From an uncultured Succinatimonas sp. (GTDB lineage Bacteria > Pseudomonadota > Gammaproteobacteria > Enterobacterales > Succinivibrionaceae): a stretch of DNA of 6,234 nucleotides. Below, in pieces: positions 1 to 6,234 of the stretch; the stretch's first letter is position 1; each line of letters starts with the position of its first letter. The notes under the pieces were generated by a model. That model worked only from the letters and a program-made list of their open reading frames with translations. It was not told the DNA's origin and searched no databases. The stretch is from NCBI GenBank assembly GCA_937880335.1, contig CALFLJ010000036.1, positions 1 to 6,234 on the forward strand. The letters are read 5' to 3'. A program made the position numbers and the translations under genes.

Positions 1-168
1 TTACGTCACTTAGGCTGGAACGAGGCTGCCGATCTTATTATTAAAGCTATGGATGAGGCTATTACCGATAAGACTGTAACCTCAGATTTCCATGCTTTAA
101 TGGAAAATGCCACTTTAAAGACCACCTCAGAGTTTGGTGATGTTTTAGTAGGTAAGATTAACGCCTAG
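1..168 (+). CDS. icd: NADP-dependent isocitrate dehydrogenase, C-terminal end (partial, 5' cut by window)
   Basis: Frame 1 is open from the first base to a TAG at 166-168 and gives 55 residues. They include LRHLGWNEAADLI near the start and a SEFGD block near the end. Both match, from memory, the C-terminus of E. coli-type Icd (RHMGWTEAADLI and CSEFGDAI). The enzyme oxidatively decarboxylates isocitrate to 2-oxoglutarate in the cytoplasmic TCA cycle. Only the last part of the large domain is present, so the catalytic residues lie outside the window. The end is normal, a few residues longer than in E. coli. The gene converges on the minus-strand cluster, with a hairpin starting about 10 bases after the stop. 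Residue-level family recognition is strong, although the fragment is short. Confidence 0.88.
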   Translation, partial: LRHLGWNEAADLIIKAMDEAITDKTVTSDFHALMENATLKTTSEFGDVLVGKINA

Positions 169-178
169 CGTTTTAAAA

Positions 179-231
179 ATCAGTAGGATCTCATGAAAGA
201 TATAACAAATTGATTAAGAGATCCTATTGAT
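179..231. terminator. Bidirectional hairpin terminator between convergent genes
   Basis: The arms 179-192 and 218-231 pair over 14 positions, with one G-U wobble (183/227) in a + strand transcript. The core is TAGGATCTC (184-192) against GAGATCCTA (218-226), with a 25-base loop. Read on the minus strand, the stem is followed at once by a short T tract (ATTTTTA), so it fits a Rho-independent terminator for the minus-strand cluster. On the + strand it lies just after the icd stop but lacks a clean T run. The large loop is unusual for a terminator. A second small A/T hairpin lies nearby at 251-266. Confidence 0.6.
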
Positions 232-337
232 ATTTAGAATATTATTGTCCTTTTAAGCTTTTAAAAAGTGTTTAGTACTGTAAATATCTCCTCTAATCCT
301 TTACTGCATTTTCATTGTAGCTTTTAAGAAAAGACTG

Positions 338-2214
338 CTAATGATCGAAGTAATCAATAATATTAGCAAGATAGCTTCCGCTTAAATCCTTGTGTTTTTC
401 AATATCTTTCCATTCTTGATTATAGGTATTAGGACAAGGTGCTTTTAATACGTCATTATCAAACTCATTACAAAGCGCAGAAATCTCTTTAGGATCAAGC
501 ATTACGTTTCTGTATTTAAGGCAGTCTTCTTTTGACATGTGAAAGAAAATTAACAGAAATTTCCCGTCAGTATTGTGATCTAAAAGATAAAGCAAGGTGT
601 TGCCCTTAGGTAAGGCATATATGTTGAGATCACTATATTTATCTGACTTTACTTTTATCATTTTGTCAGAGAGAACCATGACTCTAACGGTATTATCTTC
701 AAGACCCCCTGCGTTTTTAGTAAAACATGTATATGTAGGGAGAGTAACCATCATACCATTAAAGAAGTTGTCTGCTACTAATTCCTCTGAATCACTGTAA
801 TAATTACTCATATAGTCTATATTTACGTCAAGATAATATTTTTCAAAGTGCGATATCTTTTTACTTAGCTTATCTTCTAATTTTGGTGGGGCTGTATAAT
901 TTTCCATGCTAGGAAAATCAATAAGAGGCATTAAAATCCCGTTTTTAATATCAAAGAGCTCTTGCAAATGATAAACCCAAAATTCAGTACTGCCATCACT
1001 TTCAAATCTCTCCTTTAACTTTTTCTCACCTGCTTTTACCCAACTTAATGATAAAGGATCTTTTTTCTTTAAAACCTCACTCTTTGAATTATTAGAAGAG
1101 TCTAGAGTTCTATTTACTCGATCACAGAGATCTTTATCAACTTTCTTGCCATTCTTTTATTACAATGTTTGCTATTTTATATGTAACATCTAATAAGTTG
1201 TTATAGGAAAGTTGCATTCCATAATCATTCATGTGTTTAAAGACAGATACTGAAAGAGAATTTACCAGTATTATGTAGTCAAAACTTGTATATTCAGCAT
1301 CATCTCTTGATATGTATGAAATTACAGCTTTTGTATAAAGTTCACAGGCAAATTTATGATCTTTGTTTATAAGTCCACTGATGCCGTTATCGTAAGCCTT
1401 ACCTAAATCATGTAAAATTTTATATTCTTCTAATTCTTCAAAAGAATCACTTCTTGAAAACCAGAAATAATAAGGAAACGCTCTTTTATTTTGGCAATAC
1501 GCTTTTATGATCTTTAGTAACTCAAAAAAGCAAGATCTTTTACCTCCACAATAGTAGCTAAAACATCCTGCGAAAATTTCCGTATCAAGAAGTTTTAGAC
1601 TGAAATTTGGATCAAAATCATTTACGTGTTTTTTTATTTACTCTTACTTTATGAATAAACTTCATCCCAATAGACAAAGCTTTTTCTTTTAGCTTTAATG
1701 TCTCGTTTTTTATGACATCTAACAATATAGACGAAATACTCTTAAATTCTTCTTCAGTGATTTCTAAGTAAGTTGATGAAAAGGGAAGTTTATTTTGTAT
1801 AAGGAAAAGATGAGCTGAGGTTTCATTTAGTTTTGCTGCTTTTTTTAAATAATTTAATGCATCGCTTTCATTCCCTAGCCTTAAATTTATGAATCCCTTT
1901 TGTGTTAGAGCCTCAGGGTTATCTTCTTTTTCAAGAGCATTTAATATTTCAAGATTTAAATTATTTGTACAAACTGCACGAATTGACTCATCAAACCATT
2001 CTTTTATATTGTCTAATACCTCATTTACTGAGGCTAAACGAGTCTTATTACCGCAACTTATGATGACCTTTGGAATATAAACTATATATTTTGCTGTATC
2101 ATCAGGATTTTGTATTTCTGTAAAAAGCTTAAATCCTTTCCATATATAGAGAAATTCTATGCCGTATCACTTATTTTCAAGAGCTATTGCTTTAACTTTA
2201 TTTGGAATTTCCAT
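338..2214 (-). pseudogene. Broken TPR/Sel1-like repeat protein (about 624 residues when reconstructed)
   Basis: Three minus-strand frames join into one protein. From ATG 2214 the frame meets a TGA at 2167-2169, then stays open to an A7 run (+ 1629-1635), where one extra base shifts it. The next frame runs to an A4 run (+ 1155-1158), where another extra base shifts it, and the last frame ends at TAG 338-340. Removing the two bases leaves exactly 625 codons with stop. Residues about 101-139 look like a TPR helix pair (EALTQKGFINLRLGNESDAL, then NYLKKAAKL). Residues about 266-297 look like a Sel1 repeat (LGKAYDNGISGLINKDHKFA, then CELYTKAV). Cysteines sit near 217, 222 and 228. Residues 416-624, the longest uninterrupted stretch, match nothing I recognise. 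The start is uncertain: TTG 2256, or ATG 2286 with a further TGA at 2263-2265, are alternatives, and none has a good ribosome site. Such repeats usually bind proteins; the partner is unknown. It is probably last in the rtcB cluster. Confidence 0.68.
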
Positions 2215-2372
2215 TTTCTGAGGTGTTTGTATATTTTTGAATACCTTTATAATCAATATTTCTCACTTAGCAACCTCATAAATCATGCTCTATTTCAAAA
2301 AAGATTGGCTTTATCTTTATTTTTATACAGACTTTTATTCCACAATTTTAATGATGTAAAAGTTAGTAAAAG

Positions 2373-2940
2373 TTAATAGCTAATCATCATGGCAGGTCTA
2401 ACGCCTAGACTCGAATTTACAGGAGATCCATATTCTTTTATTTCACCTAGTCAGGATACTCTTGCAGCATGAACGTCATAGCTTCCTTTACCATGATAGG
2501 GGCTTGCTTGGATTTCTTGTATCAGATAATGAGTTGTCGAGAAATGCAATTCTTTGTTTGTCATCTGAGAAGATACGCTCAGCTTCATAAGTACTTAAAA
2601 GAAAAATATAGTCTTGAGCGTCGTCATCAGGAGATTCCCGCATTAAGTTATTATTCGGAAGAATAGATAAATCTATTTGTGTTCGTTCTTCTTTAGAAAA
2701 ACAATTTTGCATGAACTCAAAATTGAGCCACTTACGGAACTCACTGTATTCCCAAGTTGCACTTACGTATTCACTTTTGTACTTTCGTTTACATATTATG
2801 TATTTACTTATTACCAATATGTTTTTATCTGAAATATCAAGGACTAACCATTCTATTTGAGATAATTTATTTAAATTACCCTGTTTTAAATTTCCAAAAG
2901 TAAAAGAATCTCCTACTTCAAGATAATCTGGCAACCCCAT
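2373..2940 (-). pseudogene. DUF6273-family small protein, broken by a frameshift and a nonsense codon
   Basis: The intact first part runs from ATG 2938-2940 for 150 residues to TAA 2488-2490. It shows the pattern I associate with DUF6273: IEWLVLD (29-35), ISKY (44-47), TWE (62-64), RKWLN (69-73), FSKEE (81-85) and YIFLLS (111-116). The family's C-terminal part continues in another frame, reached by dropping one C from the CCCC run at + 2499-2502. There it reads AARV and YGSPV, then GVRPAMMISY before TAA 2373-2375. That tail also contains an in-frame TGA at 2451-2453, at a position that varies in the family. The repaired length is 188 residues, normal for a single domain. No signal peptide or membrane segment is seen. 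The function of the domain is not known to me. The gene starts 57 bases after the rtcB stop on the same strand, so co-transcription is likely. Confidence 0.75.
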
Positions 2941-2947
2941 AGTTATA

Positions 2948-2952
2948 TCCTT
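2948..2952 (-). promoter_or_regulatory. Ribosome binding site that decides the DUF6273 gene start
   Basis: The minus strand reads AAGGA here, with 7 bases before ATG 2938-2940. The frame stays open upstream to a GTG at 2980-2982, which would add 14 lysine-rich residues (MKVNKKKLIRKDIT). The ATG start has the better Shine-Dalgarno and spacing, and the domain begins right after it, so the ATG is preferred. Confidence 0.6.
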
Positions 2953-2997
2953 CCGTATTAGTTTTTTCTTATTAACTTTCACTTAATCTGTTGTTTA

Positions 2998-4212
2998 TTA
3001 AGCTCCTTTAAAGTTATACACTGGTTTTAACCAGCTTATAACCTCAACAGTATCCCTAATATGATTGAGAATGAGGCTGGTATCTTTGTAAGCCTGAGGG
3101 GCTTCATCTATAGTGCTGTCGTTTACCGTGGTACTCTTAATTCCTTCCATTGTTTTTTTGTATTCTTCAAGGGAGATTTTTTCTTTAGCTTCAAATCTTG
3201 ACATTCTTCTGCCTGCACCATGAGGAGCAGAATAGTTCCAGTCAGGATTTCCTTTGCCTTTGCAGATAAAAGAGCCATCCCTCATATTTAAAGGAATCAA
3301 TAGAATTTCATCCAACTGTGAAGATACTGCGCCTTTTCTTAAAATCATATGCTCAACATCAATGTAATTATGAATGGTATCAAAACAAACATCTTTCGTA
3401 AGCTCAAGCCCCATTGATGCAAGTATGTCTGTAGCTATAGCTTGTCTGTTCAATGATGCAAAATGTTGAGTAATTGCCATATCGTGGATGTAGTCATCAA
3501 ATACATCCCCAGTACAAAAGCCTTGCCAGATTTTTAAAAGAGAAAGATCGCCTTGTTCCTTATCATATTGCTTTAGAGCCTGTTCTTTTTCACTTTGAGG
3601 AACATTTTTTAACCACTCTTCTCTTAGGGCGTTAAACTCTTCTTTTCTCTGTATAAAGCCTCTCTTTTGATAAAAGCCACAGACCTCAGTTCCTAAGTGC
3701 CTAGATCCAGAATGAATAATTAGGTAAAGCTCTCCTGTTTTCTCATCTTTATCAACCTCAATAAAGTGATTGCCAGAGCCCAGGGTTCCTATCTGAAAAT
3801 AAGCTCTCTCTATATCAACTTTCTTTACACATTTAAGTTTTGCTAGATCAATTTCATCCTTAAGTGCATGAGGTTCTTTTCTTAATGCTGTAGTTCTTAT
3901 ATTTCTGTGAATAAAGGTATCAAGTTCATCTAAATTTAGGTGCCCTAATTTGCTTCGCATGGCTTTGGTAAGGTTAATTGTGAGCATACCACAGCCTATG
4001 TCCACACCTACAAAATTAGGTACAACGGTGTCGTGAAGAGTCATGGTTGTTCCAATAACAGCACCTTTACCTGCATGGCAGTCAGGCATAAATCTGAGTT
4101 TTGAGCCTTTGGTATGTTCTAAATTACAAATATCCTGAATTTGCTTTAAAGTAACGCTATCAAGTTCTTCAAGAAAGACTTTTGCTGTATTGAATTTGCT
4201 AGTAAGTTCCAT
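2998..4212 (-). CDS. rtcB: RNA-splicing ligase RtcB family protein
   Basis: The 404-residue intact protein is close to the length of E. coli RtcB (408). RtcB joins RNA ends bearing 2',3'-cyclic or 3' phosphate to 5'-OH ends, using GTP and Mn2+ through a guanylated histidine. All key motifs are visible: MPDCHAGKG (42-50), GVDIGCGM (69-76, with metal ligands D71 and C74), GTLGSGNHFIEV (142-153, H149), HSGSR (167-171, H167), HNYID (281-285) and PHGAGR (330-335). H331 corresponds to the guanylated histidine H337 of E. coli. The ending KPVYNFKGA and the start NTAKVF resemble a subgroup seen in many gut bacteria rather than the E. coli rtcBA type. No rtcA, rtcR, archease or prfH lies beside it. ATG 4210-4212 is the start; its ribosome site is weak. 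It is the promoter-proximal gene of the minus-strand cluster and is divergent from hsdM. Confidence 0.95.
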   Translation of the reverse strand: MELTSKFNTAKVFLEELDSVTLKQIQDICNLEHTKGSKLRFMPDCHAGKGAVIGTTMTLHDTVVPNFVGVDIGCGMLTINLTKAMRSKLGHLNLDELDTFIHRNIRTTALRKEPHALKDEIDLAKLKCVKKVDIERAYFQIGTLGSGNHFIEVDKDEKTGELYLIIHSGSRHLGTEVCGFYQKRGFIQRKEEFNALREEWLKNVPQSEKEQALKQYDKEQGDLSLLKIWQGFCTGDVFDDYIHDMAITQHFASLNRQAIATDILASMGLELTKDVCFDTIHNYIDVEHMILRKGAVSSQLDEILLIPLNMRDGSFICKGKGNPDWNYSAPHGAGRRMSRFEAKEKISLEEYKKTMEGIKSTTVNDSTIDEAPQAYKDTSLILNHIRDTVEVISWLKPVYNFKGA

Positions 4213-4262
4213 CTTGTTATTCTCGTATTTAGTAGTTTTATTCTCTTTTTTATTAAGAATTG

Positions 4263-4268
4263 ATTATA
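4263..4268 (-). promoter_or_regulatory. Candidate -10 box for the rtcB cluster
   Basis: The minus strand reads a perfect TATAAT here, 50 bases upstream of the rtcB ATG. No hexamer at 16-18 bases spacing resembles TTGACA (for example AATTTA at 4291-4286). The surroundings are so AT-rich that a chance match is quite possible. The location suits a promoter for rtcB and the genes behind it. Confidence 0.3.
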
Positions 4269-4349
4269 AAAATATATTTAGCAAATAAATTTAATGATTA
4301 AAATGATAATATATAAAATATTAACAAGTAAATTTATAAGATAATTATA

Positions 4350-4376
4350 ATTTTACCTTGAGAGGTTGGGTAAAAT
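4350..4376. repeat. Inverted repeat (hairpin) in the divergent region
   Basis: ATTTTACC (4350-4357) and GGTAAAAT (4369-4376) are perfect 8-bp complements around an 11-base loop (TTGAGAGGTTG). The loop is the most G-rich patch in this AT-rich gap. It could be an operator, part of a leader RNA or a weak terminator. Nothing in the sequence decides between these. Confidence 0.4.
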
Positions 4377-4378
4377 AT

Positions 4379-4410
4379 TATTACTAAATAATCTTTGATA
4401 TTACTAAATA
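4379..4410. repeat. 12-bp tandem-like direct repeat
   Basis: TATTACTAAATA occurs at 4379-4390 and again at 4399-4410, exactly 20 bases apart, close to two helical turns. Direct repeats with this spacing can be paired protein binding sites on one DNA face. The AT-rich composition raises the chance of coincidence. Confidence 0.35.
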
Positions 4411-4600
4411 TGTTGATGAGAATAGATGGTTCTTGTAAATAGTGTTGCCTATTATTGAAGATAAAGAGCTATTACTATTGTAAAAGAAAACTAAAAACTT
4501 TAAGAAATAAGGTTTAGATAGTTTAATTTGCCCTTAGATGAGAAAAGACGATTTATATTGAGTGTATAACTAAGCCAAAGTAAAATTCTAAATAATAGAC

Positions 4601-4622
4601 TTTTTTTAACGGCTTAAAAAAA
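4601..4622. repeat. Perfect A/T hairpin with CGGC loop
   Basis: TTTTTTTAA (4601-4609) and TTAAAAAAA (4614-4622) are perfect 9-bp complements around CGGC. A second possible pairing joins TAAGCC (4571-4576) to GGCTTA (4611-4616). The stem has no G-C pairs, so it is a poor intrinsic terminator. The A and T tracts could instead bend DNA upstream of the hsdM promoter. Confidence 0.35.
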
Positions 4623-4706
4623 TATTAAGCTTTATTTATTTTTTACGTGTGCAACGAATAGTTACAATTTATAGTTTTATTTTACGATTTTAATTAAAAA
4701 TTTCCT

Positions 4707-4735
4707 TTTACAATCAGTGTGTTAATAAGTATAGC
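4707..4735 (+). promoter_or_regulatory. Candidate sigma-70 promoter for hsdM
   Basis: TTTACA (4707-4712) matches 5 of 6 bases of the -35 consensus. After a 17-base spacer, TATAGC (4730-4735) matches 4 of 6 bases of the -10 box. Transcription would begin near 4742, giving a leader of about 43 bases that includes the AAGG ribosome site at 4773-4776, 8 bases before the hsdM ATG. The spacing and position are good for a chromosomal promoter. Confidence 0.5.
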
Positions 4736-4748
4736 TTAGGCTTATTAA
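4722..4748. repeat. Inverted repeat overlapping the hsdM promoter (possible operator)
   Basis: TTAATAAG (4722-4729) and CTTATTAA (4741-4748) are perfect 8-bp complements separated by 11 bases. The arms flank the proposed -10 hexamer and reach the expected transcription start. A protein bound here would block RNA polymerase, so an operator is plausible. It might otherwise be chance symmetry in AT-rich DNA. No regulator gene is visible in the window. Confidence 0.4.
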
Positions 4749-4784
4749 ATCTTTTGCTGATAAATTTTATTTAAGGTTCTAACT

Positions 4785-6234
4785 ATGATTACAGGCGAGT
4801 TAAAAAATAGAATTGATAGTCTTTGGGATATTTTCTTCTCAGGCGGTATTAGCAATCCTCTTAAGGTAATTCAGCAGATCACCTACTTAATGTTTATCCA
4901 CGACTTAAGTCAGCTTGATGAAAATAAAGAAAGAACCTCAAGACGATTAGGTAGACCCTATACTTCCATTTTTGATGGTCATCCTGAATATAGGTGGAAT
5001 CAGTTAATATCAAATGAGGGCTCGCCTGAAAAGCTAAGAAGTACCATTGCAAATGAGATCTTTCCTTTAATAAAAAATCTAAGCCCTAATAAGAAAAGTG
5101 CTTTTTCTCGTTATATGAAGTCAGCTCAGTTTGAAATTGAGTCTGCTGATAAACTTACCTCTATTATTGAGTCTTTAAATAAACTCTATGAGGAAATGGG
5201 GAGTGAGAGTTTATCTCAAGATAAAGACTTAAAGGGGGATATCTATGAGTATATGCTAGGCAAACTTGCTGTATCTGGTGATTTAGGTCAGTTTAGAACC
5301 CCTCGTCATATTATCGATCTCATGGTTGAGATTATTAAACCAACTCTTAAGGATACTATCTGTGATCCTGCCTGCGGTACTGCTGGTTTCTTAATTGAAT
5401 CTGCAAAATATGTAAAAAAACATGAAGCAGATGCAATTTATAAGGATGAAAATCTTGAGCATTTTAATACCACCATGTTTACAGGTTATGACATCGATAG
5501 AACAATGCTTGAGATAGCTGCTATGAATATGATGCAGCATATGATTGAAGATCCTAATATCAGATATAAAAACGGTTTAACTAAGGTTGAGGCTTTCAGT
5601 GAAAGTAACGCAGGTGATGCTTCATTAGTTACTGTTGAGGATGAGAAAGATAAATATTCTGTAATTTTGGCCAATCCTCCTTTTAAGGGCAAGATTGAGG
5701 AGAATACCATTCATCCTGATCTTACAAAATATGGTAAGAAGTCAGAACTGTTATTTATTGCAGAGTTTATAAAACTTTTAAAAATAGGCGGAAGAGCTGC
5801 TGTTATTGTTCCAAACGGTGTTTTATTTGGCTCAGGTAAAGCCTATAAATTAGTTCGTAAAGAGCTTGTTGAAAATCAATGCTTAAAAGCTGTTATTTCT
5901 ATGCCATCAGGTGTGTTTAAACCATACGCAGGAGTTTCAACTGCCATTTTAGTCTTTTCTAAAACTAACAATGGTGGCACCAACAAAGTCTGGTTCTATG
6001 ATATGAAAGCCGATGGTTATAGTCTTGATGATAAGAGATCACCTGTCGATGAGAATGATATACCAGATATTATTTCAAGATTTGACAATCTTGAGGCTGA
6101 GAATAGTAGAGCTCGTACTGAAAAGAGCTTTATGGTGCCAAAAGATGAGATAGCAGAAAAGGATTACGATCTCTCCTTTAACAAGTACGCTGAGATTGTT
6201 TATGAGCAAGAAGATCTTCCTTCGTCTAAGGATT
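4785..6234 (+). CDS. hsdM: Type I restriction-modification system methyltransferase subunit HsdM (3' end cut by window)
   Basis: The frame is open from ATG 4785-4787 to the window edge for 483 codons, with AAGG 8 bases before the start. HsdM is the N6-adenine methyltransferase subunit. It works with the specificity subunit HsdS to methylate host DNA and with HsdR to cut unmodified DNA, in the cytoplasm. Residues 1-150 resemble the helical HsdM N-terminal domain (LWDIFFSGGISNPLKVIQQI near the start). The catalytic domain follows: GQFRTPRHIIDLMV (168-181), motif I DPACGTAGFL (194-203) for S-adenosylmethionine, GYDID (234-238), and motif IV NPPF (297-300) for the target adenine. PNGVLFG (343-349) and MPSGVFKPYAGVSTAILVF (373-391) are also typical. 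HsdM proteins are about 480-530 residues, so little is missing. No frameshift or early stop is seen. hsdS and hsdR would be expected to the right, outside the window. Confidence 0.95.
   Translation, partial: MITGELKNRIDSLWDIFFSGGISNPLKVIQQITYLMFIHDLSQLDENKERTSRRLGRPYTSIFDGHPEYRWNQLISNEGSPEKLRSTIANEIFPLIKNLSPNKKSAFSRYMKSAQFEIESADKLTSIIESLNKLYEEMGSESLSQDKDLKGDIYEYMLGKLAVSGDLGQFRTPRHIIDLMVEIIKPTLKDTICDPACGTAGFLIESAKYVKKHEADAIYKDENLEHFNTTMFTGYDIDRTMLEIAAMNMMQHMIEDPNIRYKNGLTKVEAFSESNAGDASLVTVEDEKDKYSVILANPPFKGKIEENTIHPDLTKYGKKSELLFIAEFIKLLKIGGRAAVIVPNGVLFGSGKAYKLVRKELVENQCLKAVISMPSGVFKPYAGVSTAILVFSKTNNGGTNKVWFYDMKADGYSLDDKRSPVDENDIPDIISRFDNLEAENSRARTEKSFMVPKDEIAEKDYDLSFNKYAEIVYEQEDLPSSKD

Larger units (their letters stand above)
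4213..4784. other. AT-rich divergent intergenic region without genes
   Basis: This 572-base gap lies between the divergent rtcB and hsdM starts. No frame carries a convincing protein, and I see no tRNA or recognisable RNA family. It holds promoter candidates at both ends, a hairpin at 4350-4376, a 12-bp direct repeat at 4379-4410, an A/T hairpin at 4601-4622 and an inverted repeat at 4722-4748. It is unusually long and AT-rich compared with the other gaps in the window, as is common for control regions of acquired restriction operons. Confidence 0.6.

Noticed and set aside
338..967. A stand-alone 209-residue gene on the minus strand starting at TTG 967
   Set aside because: The same frame stays open with protein-like sequence for over 60 codons upstream (for example ERFESDGSTEFWVYH) and joins the other fragments after one-base repairs, so it is the tail of a larger broken gene.
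2167..2453. Genome-wide reading of TGA as tryptophan or glycine
   Set aside because: hsdM, rtcB and icd use TGG for tryptophan and contain no in-frame TGA, and the TGA-bearing genes also have frameshifts, so decay explains them better.
597..2666. Plus-strand open frames at 597-800, 1889-2080, 2110-2376 and 2469-2666
   Set aside because: They lie opposite the reconstructed minus-strand genes, have no ribosome sites or domain features, and read as shadows.
2998..4212. RtcB2-PrfH ribosome rescue pair
   Set aside because: The next gene on the strand is DUF6273-like, and no release-factor GGQ motif is seen in any nearby frame.
4213..4784. CRISPR array, tRNA or riboswitch in the long gap
   Set aside because: No regularly spaced repeats with spacers, no cloverleaf and no known aptamer motif could be found by eye.
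5486..5710. A 74-codon minus-strand frame inside hsdM
   Set aside because: It lies wholly within the conserved catalytic region of HsdM, including NPPF, and is an antisense shadow.

Overview
The window looks like chromosomal DNA from an AT-rich bacterium. The partial isocitrate dehydrogenase tail at the left edge resembles the gammaproteobacterial (E. coli-type) enzyme. Together with the low GC content this suggests a low-GC gammaproteobacterium, perhaps a Succinivibrionaceae gut organism, but that placement is inference.

Layout from left to right. Bases 1-168 (+) hold the last 55 codons of NADP-isocitrate dehydrogenase (icd). A long hairpin at 179-231, usable as a terminator from either side, separates it from a convergent minus-strand cluster. 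In its own transcription order that cluster is: rtcB (4212 to 2998, intact RNA-splicing ligase), a small DUF6273-type gene (2940 to 2373, broken) and a large TPR/Sel1-like gene (about 2214 to 338, broken). A 572-bp very AT-rich gap without genes (4213-4784) follows. It carries outward-facing promoter candidates, several inverted repeats and a direct repeat. From 4785 to the right edge (+) is hsdM, the modification subunit of a type I restriction-modification system. It is open for 483 codons and cut by the window end.

The two middle minus-strand genes are hidden from simple ORF calling. Reading them by hand joins the fragments into a 188-residue DUF6273 protein and a protein of about 624 residues. 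This requires removing one extra base from each of three homopolymer runs (CCCC, A7 and A4 on the coding strand) and reading through two in-frame TGA codons. Both lengths then come out as whole codons. rtcB, hsdM and the icd tail show no such lesions.

Functionally, rtcB seals RNA ends with 2',3'-cyclic phosphate and 5'-OH. It lies divergently beside a type I R-M operon, a setting where anticodon nucleases such as PrrC are known in other bacteria. No nuclease is visible here, so a repair or defence link is a hypothesis. The DUF6273 and TPR/Sel1 proteins may once have formed an operon with rtcB, but their function is unknown.
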